In this document: positions 35,586 through 48,142 of the stretch, piece after piece
Layout of the letters: each line of letters starts with the position of its first letter
Numbering within the stretch: the stretch's first letter is position 1
Assembly (NCBI RefSeq): GCF_000005505.3
Contig: NC_016132.3
Location: 50,048,914-50,112,913, forward strand
Direction of reading: 5' to 3'
Length of the DNA: 64,000 bases
Source: Brachypodium distachyon
Taxonomy: Eukaryota; Streptophyta; Magnoliopsida; Poales; Poaceae
Program-made: the position numbers and the translations under genes
Notes under the pieces: model-generated
The model's database searches: none
What the model saw: only the letters and a program-made list of their open reading frames with translations
Told to the model about the DNA's origin: nothing

Positions 35586-36158
35586 TTACAAGTCATCCTC
35601 GGTGATGCTCTCCAGGTGCGGCCGCCACACGGCCACGCGCCCGCGCCGCCGGTCCCTCGCCGTCGACGCCTTCTCCTTCATGATCTCCGACAGGTACCTC
35701 TCGTTGGCCAGAAGCCGCTCCTTCTCGCCCTCCGCCGCGGCGCCACGGGACGACGTCGCCGCTGGCGTGTCGCCGCCGGATGATTCCTTCTTCCGCCGCC
35801 GCCGCCGCGCCGCGGAAGGCGGAGGGCCCTTCGAATTCGGGTTCGCCGCCGCCTGCTTCTTCTTCTCCGGCGCCGGCGGGGACATGACCGGCATGAGGAA
35901 GTAGATCTTGCCCTTCTGCAGCTCGGCATTGGGCGGGAGGATGACTGGCTTCTGGACGACGATGCCGCCGCCTCCGCCGTCGGCGGGGCACGTGGAGGGC
36001 GGCTTCCGGAGGACGTGCTTGGGGTAGGCCTTCATGATCTCGCCGGCCAGTACGGGCTCGCTGATCTCCTCCACGCGCCCGTTGGAGTGCACGATGCGCA
36101 CCACGTCCAGCGCCCCGCAAGGAAGGATGCACGCGATGCAGCAACGGATGGTCTCCAT
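35586..36158 (-). CDS. DUF4228 (PADRE) domain protein
   Basis: This single-exon gene encodes 190 residues. The N-terminus METIRCCIACILPCGALDVV, then RIVHSNGRVEE, is typical of the plant DUF4228 family, followed by a YPKHVLRKP segment and GKIYFLMPV. Members are small plant proteins often induced by stress or pathogens; their biochemical role is not settled. The Cys-rich N-terminus (CCIAC) might be lipid-modified, which is speculation. The middle is Pro/Ala/Lys-rich with a basic cluster ARRRRRKKE. The C-terminus (LANERYLSEIMKEKAST... WRPHLESITE) resembles other members. The start is the first ATG and matches the family N-terminus. A TATA box lies about 245 bp upstream. Long overlapping frames on both strands are GC-driven shadows. 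Confidence 0.9.
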   Translation of the reverse strand: METIRCCIACILPCGALDVVRIVHSNGRVEEISEPVLAGEIMKAYPKHVLRKPPSTCPADGGGGGIVVQKPVILPPNAELQKGKIYFLMPVMSPPAPEKKKQAAANPNSKGPPPSAARRRRRKKESSGGDTPAATSSRGAAAEGEKERLLANERYLSEIMKEKASTARDRRRGRVAVWRPHLESITEDDL

Positions 36159-36400
36159 GGCTGAGTACTCTACTGATCAAGCTAGATCAATAACCTCTCA
36201 CTCGATCTCCCTAATTTTCTTCCTGCCCGGACGCCCCTGATGGTTCCTGCGCTGCGCCGAGCTGGAGAGCTAGCTCATAAGCTAGGTACGGAGTAGCAGC
36301 TGGTACGATAAGGAGGAGCTGGGTGATGTGCACGCTGTACCGGCGAGCCAGAGACCTCGCCTGGTCTTGGGTCTTTTTGTTGAGGCGGGCATGTTCCGGC

Positions 36401-36410
36401 TTTTATATAG
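36401..36410 (-). promoter_or_regulatory. TATA box of the DUF4228 gene
   Basis: CTATATAAAA on the minus strand, about 245 bp upstream of the start codon at 36158, would place the transcription start near 36.37 kb. Confidence 0.6.
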
Positions 36411-37379
36411 TGGTACCTTAGAACGAATCCTAGCTCAGCTCAGCGCCTCAGCTCAGGGGTACATACAGATACGCGTATTGCGCAATGGTATGCTATGAAG
36501 GAACTGGTTCGGCATGCTCTTTCTGTTGTATCTGTGTGTGTGAGCTAAGCTCCTTCCTGATCGGCCGTTGCAGTGCTCAACAGTACTACTAGTGCCACTA
36601 CTCTTTATCTACCACAGACCACTACTACTAGCTTGTTGGATTAATGTGTAGTAGAAAGAAGAAGTAGGATTGACGATAATGTGTCATGTGTGTATTCATC
36701 TTCTACTTTATCACTTCATTTATATGTTTCTCTTATCCTTCTGGCCTTTGAGTGGGGCCCCTCTGCCGAAATCATTGCTACTCCTCAACCTTGTACTTTG
36801 GTTAGGGCCATAGGGGCCGGCCGGGCTGGTTTTCATGGGCTCATCATGTATACCTGAGGGTGGAGGATAGCCTGTAATTTTTCAGTTTGGTGCATACCTA
36901 GCTTAATTATAGTGTGGAACAGGACGGGGGAATGGGGAATGTAATCTGCATGCGTGTATCTGCCACGTACCGTGTGGTGATTTTGGGGGCATACATGGAC
37001 TGCGTAGCGCGCACATATATTTAGATTCTGCCGTCACTGTTGTTCTGATTGGAGGTGGCTTGATATGTTTCTCATTTAGGGACCTGTGATGGACAAATAC
37101 GCATTCAATTAGGGGACAAATACCATCCGAGAAGAAATTGTGTCTCGCATCCAACATCGGTCCATGCCTACATGTATGTATGAACATTGTACGAAATAAG
37201 TAGACGTTGGACAAAAGCGGCATGATGTGCCATGCCATGTATTTCAAAGCCAGAAAAGATAAATATACACGACAAATATGTCCTTCCATGAAGCGAACAA
37301 TTAGTGGCCTGGGCTTTTGAGTAGCACACTGCATGAATTCATGTTAAAATAATGTTACTAAGTGCAATTATTATTACTA
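36411..37379. other. Intergenic, no gene recognised
   Basis: Upstream region of the DUF4228 gene. The minus-strand frame at 36,903-37,334 has no recognisable motif. Confidence 0.5.
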
Positions 37380-37380
37380 G

Positions 37381-40300
37381 AGTGAATTCCACACTTTACC
37401 CCTTTCAAGAAAGTTTGTGACACATTTTACCCGATTTAGCCAAAATTTCTTCATTTCAACCTATTTAAGTAATTTTTGACACAGTTTTACCCTTTTCAAG
37501 ATTTTGGCCATCCTAAAAGAGGTGTCCCATATGCAGTCCTGCATGGTATCTGGCAACCAAGGCACATCTTATGAATGAGTTTCTGGTCAATGTTTAAATT
37601 TTTGCAACACTGGGTTTTCAAAGGTCATCGAAATTAAAAAAACCATTGGTATTATCTTGAACAAAAAATATTGAATTAAATGAATATTGGCTGAAATTAA
37701 AATTCAGAATTTAAAAATTGCTTGAAACTTGTTCGAAGTTTCAATGTAGAAGAATTTCAGTGCTCGCAATTACCAAAAAAAGAAGAAGGTTTTGTTCAAA
37801 TTTCATTGAAATTTTGAACCTTACTTCCGACTAGGCAGGGATCACCCGCGCGCTATAGCCTTACTAAGCCACAATAGCTCATGGACGACAACATTGAGTA
37901 GCATCACGTAGATCTGACATGTCAGACCATTATATCAGGATTTAAACAAAATTCAAATCTGCAATATAAGTCTGGTTAAAATTCATCAAAGCTTCACAAA
38001 AAATGTGACCTCCAAAAAATGTGGTTGCTAAAATTTTAAACTTCTCATGGAAAATGTGTGACGCCCCGTTACCTCTGACAACGACAGCGTAACGACAGAA
38101 TCGCCACGTACAGAGTTGCCACAAGATCAACTTGAGGAAAACAGTAGCATGTACAATAGAAACCTTCACCGTTCGCAGACGGTGTCTTATTACAAGAACA
38201 TTCAAAGTGTCTCCAAGTCTCACTATGGCAAGAGGTGCCTCTAATTTAGACATTATTAGGCCATCTTGAACTACCCTCCTGGTGGTCTACGCAACATCAT
38301 CTTCGCTAGCAGCATCCTCATACTCATACTCCACTTCAGCATATTCATAGTAAGGACCGGACTCATCATAAGTACCGGCCTCTACCTCGTCGGGGCTCAC
38401 CATGATCATTGGTTCTGAAAACAACATATGAAGCAAGGCTGAGTATGTATGAAAATATGTACTCCACAAGTCGCGGGAAATCATTATGCATGAGTTAACT
38501 TGACGACCATCAAGCCGTCAGATCAAAAATAATTATATTCGAAAATAAGTTATTTCTTTTAGTATTTTTTTTGGAAACCATATTTTATTTGAAAAAATCT
38601 ACTAGCAGCAGATCGACGTGGGATCTTACATCCTGTGTTAGAGGAAAACCCACACGACGCACTTCCAAACCCGGAAGCTAGGAGTGATATCACATCTAAC
38701 TCTGATCAGAGGTGTACTGCTTTGCCCATAGCATCACTTGGTCAATACTCGTCGGTGCACTAATCATATGCACACGACTAGACCAAGGAACCAGAACCAG
38801 AACCAGCCCGTACACTACCTCTGCTTCGACACCTTGCCTTACGTAGGCCCGCGGATCGAGACCCCTAACCGGTAGGTCCCGCCCTAGGGTGTCTGCACCT
38901 ACCCGGCTACAGTCACCTTCTCACCCGGGCAGAGGCAGCTACTTGGCGTGGTTCGGCTCAGCCTGTCCCATTCCAGGTCTATGGTCGGTACGGCCTGCGC
39001 CGCTTTTGAAGTAAGCGCCAGTTGGTTTGTCCTTATATGATTTCCCTATGTAGAAGAGCTCTGACTTTCCGCCAACCCTATCCGGGTTGCTCCGAACACT
39101 GAGCTCCCTACCCACCGAATTACACTTAAGCCGTAACCCTGTCCGGGTCGGCCCACCTAGTACTGACCATACTAGTGGATCCACCGGATCCACTTACATA
39201 TTTATTTATAGATCTTATTTTTGGGTGGCATGCAAGAATTTCGAAATAAGCCGAGTTTCATAAATCATTTTCGAAGACATGTTCAAGGGATGCGACTTGC
39301 CTGGTACCGCTCCGGTCAACTCAGAAATACCGTCCGGGTATCCTACTTGTCCAGAGTCAACTCCTAATATTTAATTCATACACATGTTTAACAAAAGTTT
39401 CTAACCAACAAAGTAATAAGGGAAAATAAAAATAAAAAACATACGTGCAACAACTTACACTAGTTTTCCTATTCTATATCTAAGCCAAACAGATGAGAGG
39501 AATAAACATGTGTGTGTATGTGTGTGTGTGAGCAGAAGCCAGCAGCAAGTAGTACTAATCCACTCAGCGTGTCATCGATTTGTGAAGGCAAAAAATAAAA
39601 AATAAGAATAACAATAAAGCACTGCCGCAGACAAACTTCACCGACCGCATCTATTCTCCTCCTCCTCCTTTTTTCCCCTCTCGTTCCCTGCCTCTCTTTC
39701 CCCGTTCTCTCCCGAGCGAGCACAGTACGCCGCCACCAGCTCGATCTCCCTGCTCCGGCCATGTCTGGCGACTACGAGGCCAGCTCCGGGTTCCTCTCTC
39801 CTTCCTCTACTAGATCCCCAACTTAATTTCTACCAATCGACATCTACTCGTCCCAAATTTGTAAACCTAGTTCTTGGGCTACCATGGCCGGCGCCGTCTA
39901 CCTCGGCTCCGGCGAGGTCCACCATGTCGTCTCCCTGCTACCACGGTGCTCCTCCACCTACTGTTCGTCTACACGCTGAGCTACAATACCAATAAGGAGG
40001 TGCGATGGCGTCAAGGCGCCGTCACCGGCGACGGCGAAGCTGGGGCTACACTTCCTCCTCCCCAGCTCGCCGGCGTTGGAACCGGCAGTCCGGCGCGCGC
40101 GGCCTACTGCTAAGTTCTCCTAACAGACAAGTTAAGTCCCTCTCTCTCCTTGACAGCAAGTTCTACTCTCCGTGGTTGCTTGTAGTATTAGGTGGTCAAT
40201 TAAGAAAAAATTAATATGTGAGTGTTGTTTGATTTACTTGAGCTGACTATGTTCTGTTCGTTTTTGAAAAAGATAATACTTGTTAACATGCAGAGGATTT

Positions 40301-41270
40301 GATTTAGTAACTCAACACCATGTGCATGAGAACAAAAAGATGCAGATAAACTAGGGTGAAATATATCCTAACAATGTACTGCCATGTATCTAAGTGCTAA
40401 ATTCTAGTGAACAAGCAGATGCACACAAGAGCAAACAAAATAGTGATTAATCTAGCAAAGTGATTATGTGATCTAGTTCTAAACAGTAGCAGGGTGAGGA
40501 TATTATTTTCTCTTAAGCATTGTGTTTTACTTCTAATCACTTAATGTACTACTCAGACATGCATTTTAATCCACGGTAATGTGTCGGCAATTTCATTCAA
40601 GAGCATGCAAAGGCAAATTAAAGTGACATTATATTTTACCTTCAATACACAGCAATAGCACATAACAGGAAGCAGCAGCAGCACACAACAGCAAGCAGCA
40701 GCAATGGAGCCAGGTGAAGGAAAGTGTTCGGTGAAAAGGTGGTGAAAAGGTCACAGTAGAAAAAAAAAGTACTCCCTATTTATAGGGTGTATTGTATTGT
40801 GTACCATGATGACAGGTGTTGGAGAAAAAGAATGCATGGCGCACACGTGTGTGCTGGAATGTGCCAAATGGCAAGCACAAAGTGACAAATGGCATCCATG
40901 CACTTGGGCCCACAAGAGGATTTCTTGGCTGCTAAGAAATTGTCCAAGGGCTGAAATGTAAAATTGAAAATGACTTCTTTGAAATTTTCAAAATACTTGT
41001 TTGCAATAAAGACTTTGTATTATTTTTGTGATATATGGTGTTAGAAATATGTAATTTGAGTTTTAGAAACCTGGGGTTTCACAAAATGTATTCAGAAGAT
41101 ACACCTCCAAGGCAGATCCATCATGTAGCCCTGAAACCAAAAATCTTAAAAGAGTAAAATCGTGTCATAAGTTTCTTAAACGGGATAAAAAAGAAAATTG
41201 TGCTACATGAGGTAAAAATGTGTCATAAACTTTATGAAAACCCGTAGAGGGTAAAAAGTGAAATTCAACC
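37381..41270. mobile_element. Long-TIR DNA element (Mutator-like), split by a later insertion
   Basis: The left end GAATTCCACACTTTACCCC and the inverted right end GAATTTCACTTTTTACCC begin inverted repeats traceable for about 150 bp. Shared inner words include GTTTGTGACACATTTTACC versus GTTTATGACACATTTTTACC. Without the inner insertion (38057-41083) the element would be about 0.86 kb. Long TIRs without coding capacity fit a Mutator-like element. The right flank is interrupted by a Stowaway MITE, so no TSD could be confirmed. Confidence 0.7.
38052..41088 (-). mobile_element. Probable solo LTR (3,027 bp) with 5-bp target duplication
   Basis: The unit 38057-41083 starts TGTGACGCCCCG and ends GGGGTTTCACA, so it has TG..CA ends. 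It is flanked by the perfect direct repeat AAATG (38052-38056 and 41084-41088). A 5-bp TSD with TG..CA ends indicates an LTR retrotransposon unit. No second copy of the ends lies inside, and no gag or pol was recognised, so a solo LTR left by recombination is the simplest reading. A TATA box (CTATAAATAG, 40776-40785) on the minus strand suggests minus orientation. A short minus frame (38287-38484) is rich in Asp, Glu and Tyr. Confidence 0.75.
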
Positions 41271-41273
41271 TTA

Positions 41274-41372
41274 TACTCCTCCGTCCCATATCAAGTGACG
41301 AAATATTACATGTATCTAGATACATTCATAGCTGGATAAATTTGAGTCACTTAATATGAAACGGAGAGATTA
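41274..41372. mobile_element. Stowaway-like MITE at the border of the long-TIR element
   Basis: Borders TACTCCTCCGTCCCATATCA and TTAATATGAAACGGAGAGAT form imperfect inverted repeats; the inner part shares ACATGTATCTAGA with other copies. Confidence 0.75.
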
Positions 41373-41383
41373 TTATTAAATTG

Positions 41384-41451
41384 TACTTCGTCCATCCAAA
41401 AATAAGTGACATGAAATTGTATAAGACATTTGTTTCGGAACAGAAGGAGTA
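41384..41451. mobile_element. Short degraded Stowaway-like MITE
   Basis: TACTTCGTCCATCCAAAAATAAGTGACAT at the left and TTTGTTTCGGAACAGAAGGAGTA at the right resemble MITE ends, but the inner part is only about 20 bp. Probably an internally deleted copy. Confidence 0.5.
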
Positions 41452-43616
41452 TGTAAGTTAATGTGTTGATGCGTGCAGGAGTTAAATTTGCTGGCTACGA
41501 GATATGTATGCCGCCAGGGACCCAGGAGCACAGGACACGTACACGACGGTGTCAGCACTCACATGAGGGGAGCCACCGGAGCGGTCGGTCTCGTGGCTCG
41601 TGCGGTTCATGGGACGTGCCGATAGCAGACAGAAAGCACTGAAGAAGGTTGGCAACACTAGTACACTTGCGTGCAGTACATATACACCTACGCAATACGG
41701 TAAATACGTTCGTTCGATTGTCTTAGCCAGCGAGCACTTCCCCTCTTGACGCGGAAAGAGAAAGAAAGCCAAATAGTGAACCGGGTGGACAGAGAAGGAA
41801 GAGAAACGAAGCGAACAGAGAAAGGTGGCCGGAGATGGTGATAACCCACGAGACGGATTGGCATATGGCCGTGGACGGAGGAATACTATTAATCAGGACA
41901 CTTGGCGTGCCAGGACTGGAGCGCGACTTATGTGTGTGGGCCTCGTGCGATATTCTCCGGTGTGGACGATGCATGCGTTGCGTGTCGTTCAACGGCGGCG
42001 GCGCCGGTGCACGAGCCTGCACGCTGCGGCTGCGGTCGGCAAGAAAGACAAGATTGCAAAGACGGAGGCGCGTGGACCTCTGTTGGAACTCGTGAATTAA
42101 GCTGCGCGGCCGAGCCGCTTGCGCCAGCGTTTTGCGCTAACCAAGCCTGCTTAATTTAGCCTAGCTAGGAAGGAGAGGAGGAGGCGTGACCGATGAATGG
42201 ACACGCACAGCAGTAGTACATTGACTGTGCACTAGCTTGCATGTGCTTTGCGCGGTAGGCGATAGCGATATGTGAGACCTTTGGTGGTTAACGGACGTGC
42301 TAGTAGCCCGGCCTCTTTTTCTCCAAAAATGTCACTTGTTTTGTTCTCGTGTGACGTCGGTGTTGTCGACTCTACAGTGGGCAGCCTATATACTGCCCTG
42401 CCGGTGTAACATGCCATCCCTGGCTGCGAGACGTCTGTCCTTCTGAAATTTCGAACACTGGTAGCTAGGTAAGCTTTAACAATTCCAAGGGAATATTTCC
42501 CTCCGAAGACAGGATGACACATCCCGCACGGATAATGCAAAGGTGGAAAATATCCAAGCCCGGCTAGAGAAATGGAGGGCCGGGGTACAACAATACCAGA
42601 CCAGAGCCAAGTGAGCTGAACCACCGGAAGGCAGAACACTGTACTCTGCAGCCCGGTCTCTCGATGTCAGAAACCACACGGCTAGCACCAGTGGGTTGAA
42701 AGGTGATCGATCCATCCATCCATGCATATGCATCTCTGACTGAGTTGCTGTGTTCCGGTACGTGCCAGTGCCACTGAACCTCAGGAACAGAGAGTTGCTG
42801 TGTTACAGTACTAGATTGGGGACGGCGTCATGTCGTGGATCCAAGGCGGTGACACTGAGTCACTGACACCGACATCACCGTCGCCCTGGTCGCCACGATT
42901 TGGTCCCCAAGGACCACGTTCGGTTGATGACGATACGATTAATGCTTTTCGAAACCGGCCTGCACGTGCGTTCAGTGCGCTCTCTATCTGCATGCACCGT
43001 ACATGTACCAAGGCTAAATTCCTAGCTTCGTGAAACGAATATATGTGGAGAATGCTGTAGACCAGTGTAAATTAAATTCAAGACCTTTAACCTTATGATA
43101 TGAAAGAGTCAGCCGTGAACTAAGCAACTGAAGTGTCGGCCAAAACATACGGAGCAGTACAGATTTGATCCGGAGACCCACAAGACGCGCTCCCGTGGCC
43201 GTGAAGACATAAGGTACAGCTTTGTGAACACGTGCCAATCAGGCGATGCACGTACGAGTCGTTAAATACAACTAGCAACCACATCATCGGTTCTCGGAGC
43301 CGTCGACTCGAGACAAAGTCTTTTATTGAAGAAAAGATAGTGTCGAGACAAAGTTGAGGTGACAGGATCCGAACGGGTGCCATCTTTTTCTTCTCTTTCG
43401 CGTGCGCGATTTGCCTTTTTAGCCACAGGATATGCCGTGGCGAACCGCAACTCTCCGACAGGATAGGAGATAGCACGATGATGCTCATGCTTCCTTGTTA
43501 ATAGTACTGGTATTGGTGGTTTCAGTTAGAGAGGCATGCATCTTCTCGTGGAGATAATCGGAACACAACTACTGTCTGGTGTTTGCCCAAAAGCGACGAC
43601 GAGTGGGAAATGTACG
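41452..43616. other. Intergenic, no gene recognised
   Basis: Open frames at 41.8-42.1 kb (three overlapping plus frames) and 42.2-42.6 kb (minus) have no recognisable domain or splice structure. Confidence 0.45.
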
Positions 43617-44075
43617 TAACTCGAACAGTATATTTCGCAAAACCACATCTTCTGTGGTTAGAGTTTTAAAGAACCACATCTATCATTAACAGTTTCAGAC
43701 AGACGTTCTCACGTAGCCCAAATCTACTACATTAGGGAGATTGACGGCCTTTCAAACAGAGGCTCATATGTCATCTGACACATGGTCATACTGGCATGTG
43801 TTTTCTTTTGCCACGTCAAAACCCAAAAATTACATATTTGGTCAGGGTTTGGATCTGGTGAGGTAAAAAAACGAGCCAGCCCGACAACGTGTCTAATGAC
43901 ATATGTGGGCCTGGCCTATCAGAAACACTATCAACAATCTTAATCTTGCAGGTTTGGGTTATGTGAGAATATCCGTCTGAAGAACGGTGGTTTTGTGAGG
44001 CAATTAACGACGATTATGATTCGTTTAAACCTAATCACAGAAAGTGTGGTTTTGTTAAATTTACTCTAACTCAAA
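43617..44075. mobile_element. Non-autonomous Mutator-like MITE
   Basis: The element spans 43626-44066 (441 bp). The left end CAGTATATTTCGCAAAACCACA and inverted right end GAGTAAATTTAACAAAACCACA align over 22 bp, and similarity continues through TTCTGTGGTTAG versus TTCTGTGATTAG. Flanking 9-mers TAACTCGAA and TAACTCAAA (43617-43625, 44067-44075) match at eight of nine positions, as expected for an aged Mutator-type TSD. Confidence 0.75.
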
Positions 44076-44163
44076 AGATACCGCACAAGAATCAGGATAT
44101 TAGCTTATATTCATGCCCACACCCAACAAAATTTGTAGTATGTCATCTATATTCATGTATATT

Positions 44164-44165
44164 CT

Positions 44166-44204
<39 letters not shown>
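44164..44204. repeat. (TTCT)n microsatellite
   Basis: About ten TTCT units. Confidence 0.9.
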
Positions 44205-46190
44205 CTTCTGCAAGCGTGGTCTCCTTTGCTTCACACCTTTTATCTATTTTTTTTCCTCAAGTGTAGGAAGCGAACCTCTATGATTAGGCCATTAAATATG
44301 TTGTGTCCATGTCGAAGCACACTGGGCATTTGTAGATAATTGGATTATCCATGATAGAATGACCCCTCTCTTTCTCTTTCTCCCTCTTTTTTCTTGAAAG
44401 ACAGTGCTAGCTTTATCAATGACAATTCATACTACCTGAGTTTCTTTTGTTGCTTATACCTAACCTGACAAGTATTCATACTGCCTGAGTTAATCTTTCT
44501 CGAGAAGATTGGATCTTATAGCACGCAAATTAGTCACGAGGATGTTGATTAACAACACTGTGTTGGAGTCAGGCGTTACAGTGCATCCTTGCCTTTGAAA
44601 GGGGACCGAGTATTAGAGTTGGCTCTATCAGTCAGTTAGGTGTCTGTGGTCACAGGTCTCAACTTCTATATTGACAGATTAGTTGCATTCGATCGACCGA
44701 TCAGCTAAGACTGGCGACGACTACGATAAGCTGTCGTCTATCGATCATCTGGAGCTAAGCTAGCCCTGCCAGTGTGCTGATGCACATGCCACCGGAATAT
44801 GCAACAGGACACCGGAGCCCATTCGATGCATTTAGCAAATATCTGGCCTGGAAACCCCGACCCCAAGGAACCTGACTGAATCGCACTTTGAGCGTGTGGC
44901 GAAACGTCCCTCTTATAATTCATAATTCAGTTTGTTTAACTGGCTCTTAGGTGGAAGCGATTAAACCTCTCCCAATCTTTGGCTCTGGATAGTTGTGCTC
45001 TTTTTGACCTGACATCGACAGAAGCTGGAAATACCTCTGGAAGGCTCTGCACGGATAGCGATGAAATCCAAAGGTAGCCGGCCTAGCGCGCTAGCCACAC
45101 TTCCACTTGAAATCCAAATCAGAAGAGTTCCTCTTCTTCCGCTCTTCTTTCCTATATTTCTGGGAGAGATATGAGTCTTGATTATCGAAGTATTCATATG
45201 CCAGTATCATTGCACAAACCTGACAAAGCCATACGGAATGGCACGCAGCATGTAGTGCCGACGCGATCACAGCTCGCTTGTCACGTCCGCGGCATGGGAT
45301 GGGAACCCAGCAGCACAGCGGTTTGATCGACTGGACTGGAGCGCGCGCGGCAACAGCGAACTAACTAAAGTATTAACGCCACTCCTGCACAAAGCTTGTC
45401 TTTTTTTAAAGATCCCCTGCACAAGCCTGTACTCCTACTTTGGTTTTTAGGGAGAGTCGGTAGGCCGGACCGCCGGAGCAGCACTAGGCCACAAAAACCC
45501 AATAATTCCAGGGAGCCCCCGATCGATCCGGCGATTACGGCCCCCACCTCTCGTCCGGCCCTGATCGAGCGAGGCCCTGACGCGCTCGATTGCCCCAGTT
45601 GCGCCGTCGCTTTCACCAGAAAGCTGGAGTCGATCACCGCGCGGACGAGCGACGCCGCGTGCCGCGCAGGCGATCCATCGCCAAACGTGCATGCATGGCC
45701 CTTCCAAGCTCATGACACGCCAATTATGGATTCCAATTCCATATCCTCTCCCCCCCAGCTTAGGCTAGCTCCACCAGTAGCCCGGGGCCAGGCGGTCAGA
45801 ATCCACATGATGAACCGATCTGATCTTATCCCGGGGGAGCTCCAGCTTTTTAACCGCCTTTTGGGCATCTCATCCATCCGCTAAAGAGCGTGCATGCAGC
45901 TTCGCTCCGTCCATCTGCGCTGCAAATTAAAAGATGCATGTACTGGCTAGTGTAGCTAAGGATCGAGTGAGTGAGTGAGTGCTCTCGATCATGGGGGACC
46001 TGCCGGGCCGGGGCCGGGCGTACAGATTGCGCCCCGACAAAAGTCAATGCCTAAACAATGGCCAAACTTTACATGCATACGGCCAGCGAGTTAGTGCTCC
46101 CACGTCGCAGTCAAATGCTGCAATCCACGCACGGGCACGGGCATGCGATCGAACAAAAGGGAGAGGGAACGCGATGCTAGCTTTACATCA

Positions 46191-46236
46191 ACTCATTCAC
46201 TCACTCACTCACTCACTCACTCACCCACTCACTCAC
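46191..46236. repeat. (ACTC)n microsatellite
   Basis: About eleven ACTC units with two single-base interruptions (ATTC, ACCC). Confidence 0.9.
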
Positions 46237-48142
46237 ACGCAGACACAGACACAGTGCTGATTGCTGAATGCATGCATGCTGATATATAGAACTCCATGGA
46301 TATATGGACAATGCTAATGTGGCCTACAAGGAGCTAGGTAGCACTAGCAGCATCTATGTATCTCCTTTTGAGGATTGGGAGGAGAGGTTTACTTTCGCCA
46401 CACCCTCCTTGCATTGCTTGCTGCTTTTCCCCGGAGAGCGATGGAACTCGAGTTCTTCGCTGCCGTTGCCGATATAGCTTCTTCTTTTTTTCTCTCTCAC
46501 TCGATCTCTATCCCTCTCTCCTCAACTTTTTCTGTCTTTATGGTATCCAGATTTAGATAGGGTGGTCGACTTTCTGCAAATATAAAGTCTGCAAGAAATT
46601 CCACTCTTATGCACGAGGATCATGGTGGGGCGTACGTGTGTGTGGTTGCCTACCCAGATGGCCTGAAGCCTGATAGACCTGCGCGCACGGGGACGTTCCC
46701 GGGTTCAATTAGCAGCGCGATTTCCGGTTCTGACGGGGGCCTAGCTATCGATCGTCTGTTTCAGCTAAATACAGCAGGCCGCCAGGCCGGACGAACCGTT
46801 CGAGGCACACACACGCCTGTTAAGTACAGAGAGACGTGACGTGGGGGCAGGTACCACTGTTAAATACAGATAGGAGATTTGTTAGATGTTGATGTACGAG
46901 TGTCATCTTGCTATGACGATATGCCTTTACATCATCTGTGCAATTATGTTTGTGAAAATGCCGTGGTAATGGCTACTGCCTGCTTGCCCCCACTTGGTTC
47001 AACAGTTCGGTTCGAATAATTTCCGCTGATGGGTGGAATATGTCCGTGCCTTTGTAAAGTTCGATTGGGTATTTGCTTTCACGTCGGGAGCTCCTGAAGA
47101 TCATCTCGTCAGTGACATGCATTCAGGCTCCCTTTTCTCAACATCCCAGCACCTTCCTCTACTTCCATTCCTTTTTTCCGTCTAAAAATCGACCCATCCA
47201 TCTCCACCTAAAGGTACACTCTGCGTTGTATCTGGCCGATCTACAGGTTAGATCGTTGCAGCCATTTCTTTGCTGGTTTGTCCTTGATGTCTGCCTATAC
47301 ATGGATATTAACTTTACTTACTCACCAGTGATAGTGATATATATAGTGCAGTGGTGCAGCCTCTCTCACTTTCACTGTTTGCAAGGATGGAATTCTGAAT
47401 TCCTGGTGGTAGCCTGGTAGGTGCCTCAGCCATGTGGTCAGGGTAAATCACATAACAGAGGGTATCGTATCCCAAATATAAAAGGTTAGTTCTTGCAATT
47501 GCATTGCATTGGATTCTAAGACTAAAGAATTGTTCTTGTTTAGACACCACATGCGAGAACTGTTTCGTCGTCACACAAGAATTGTATTCGGATGCTGCGT
47601 CTGAAATGTCATTTTTCAGGTGTTCTCAGCAGGATGAATGTTTGGTGTAGTATTCTCTTGGTTGTTCCCAGCCGCTAACCCTGCGAGCTTATGTTGTGCT
47701 GTCAGTCTCGACAAGTAGTAGTACTTGTTAGTGCCTCTCGTGATTCTGTGAAAGAAGTAGATGTCTAGATGTACAGACAGTCAGGCACCAGTGTGTCCTT
47801 TATTGTTGATCATGGTGAGAAGCTGACAATATTAACTTAGCAATTTATTTTCCAGTCCTCCGTTTCTTCTGCTTTTTTGGGGGTCCTCTGCTTTTCTTTT
47901 CTTTTCTTTTGAGAATCAGTCCTCTGCTTTTTTCTGTGCCGCTGAGCACAGAGATTCCAGATGGGTTCTAGCCCAACTCCAAGTAGCTCCGAGCCAGCCT
48001 AGTCCACTCAAGGGCAAAAGGAGAATGACAAGCTCGACGGCCCATTGTAAAGGCCCATGGACCATTGCAAAACCTGCTGCAACTTCTACAGCAGGGGCGG
48101 CCATATTAACGAAGACCGTTCCCTCGAAAAAAAAGAAAAGAA

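Larger units (their letters stand above)
44076..48142. other. Intergenic, no gene recognised
   Basis: Spacer with two microsatellites. Open frames at 45.36-45.88 kb overlap on both strands. The stretch 47.93-48.14 kb ends in an A-rich tail (CCCTCGAAAAAAAAG) and might be a small retroposed copy, but no TSD or source was identified. Confidence 0.4.

Noticed and set aside
35593..36180. 195-residue second minus-strand frame
   Set aside because: It is a frame-shifted reading of the DUF4228 gene with Arg/Gly-rich composition.
37370..41290. A 9-bp TSD for the long-TIR element
   Set aside because: Both flanks are AT-rich (TTATTATTA-like), and the right one is cut by a MITE, so a match would be uninformative.
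41825..42159. Three overlapping plus-strand frames of 85-91 residues
   Set aside because: All three frames are open because of base composition; no motif or splice context distinguishes one.
45360..45884. 162-residue plus and 90-residue minus frames
   Set aside because: No recognisable domain, and overlapping on both strands; coding potential cannot be supported.
46690..46735. Sequence resembling a tRNA T-arm (CCCGGGTTCAATTAG)
   Set aside because: No matching A box, anticodon arm or acceptor stem upstream; the T-loop consensus also fails at the last position.
47930..48140. Possible SINE or processed retrocopy with an A-rich tail
   Set aside because: No A/B boxes, no TSD and no recognisable source; kept only as a note on the intergenic stretch.
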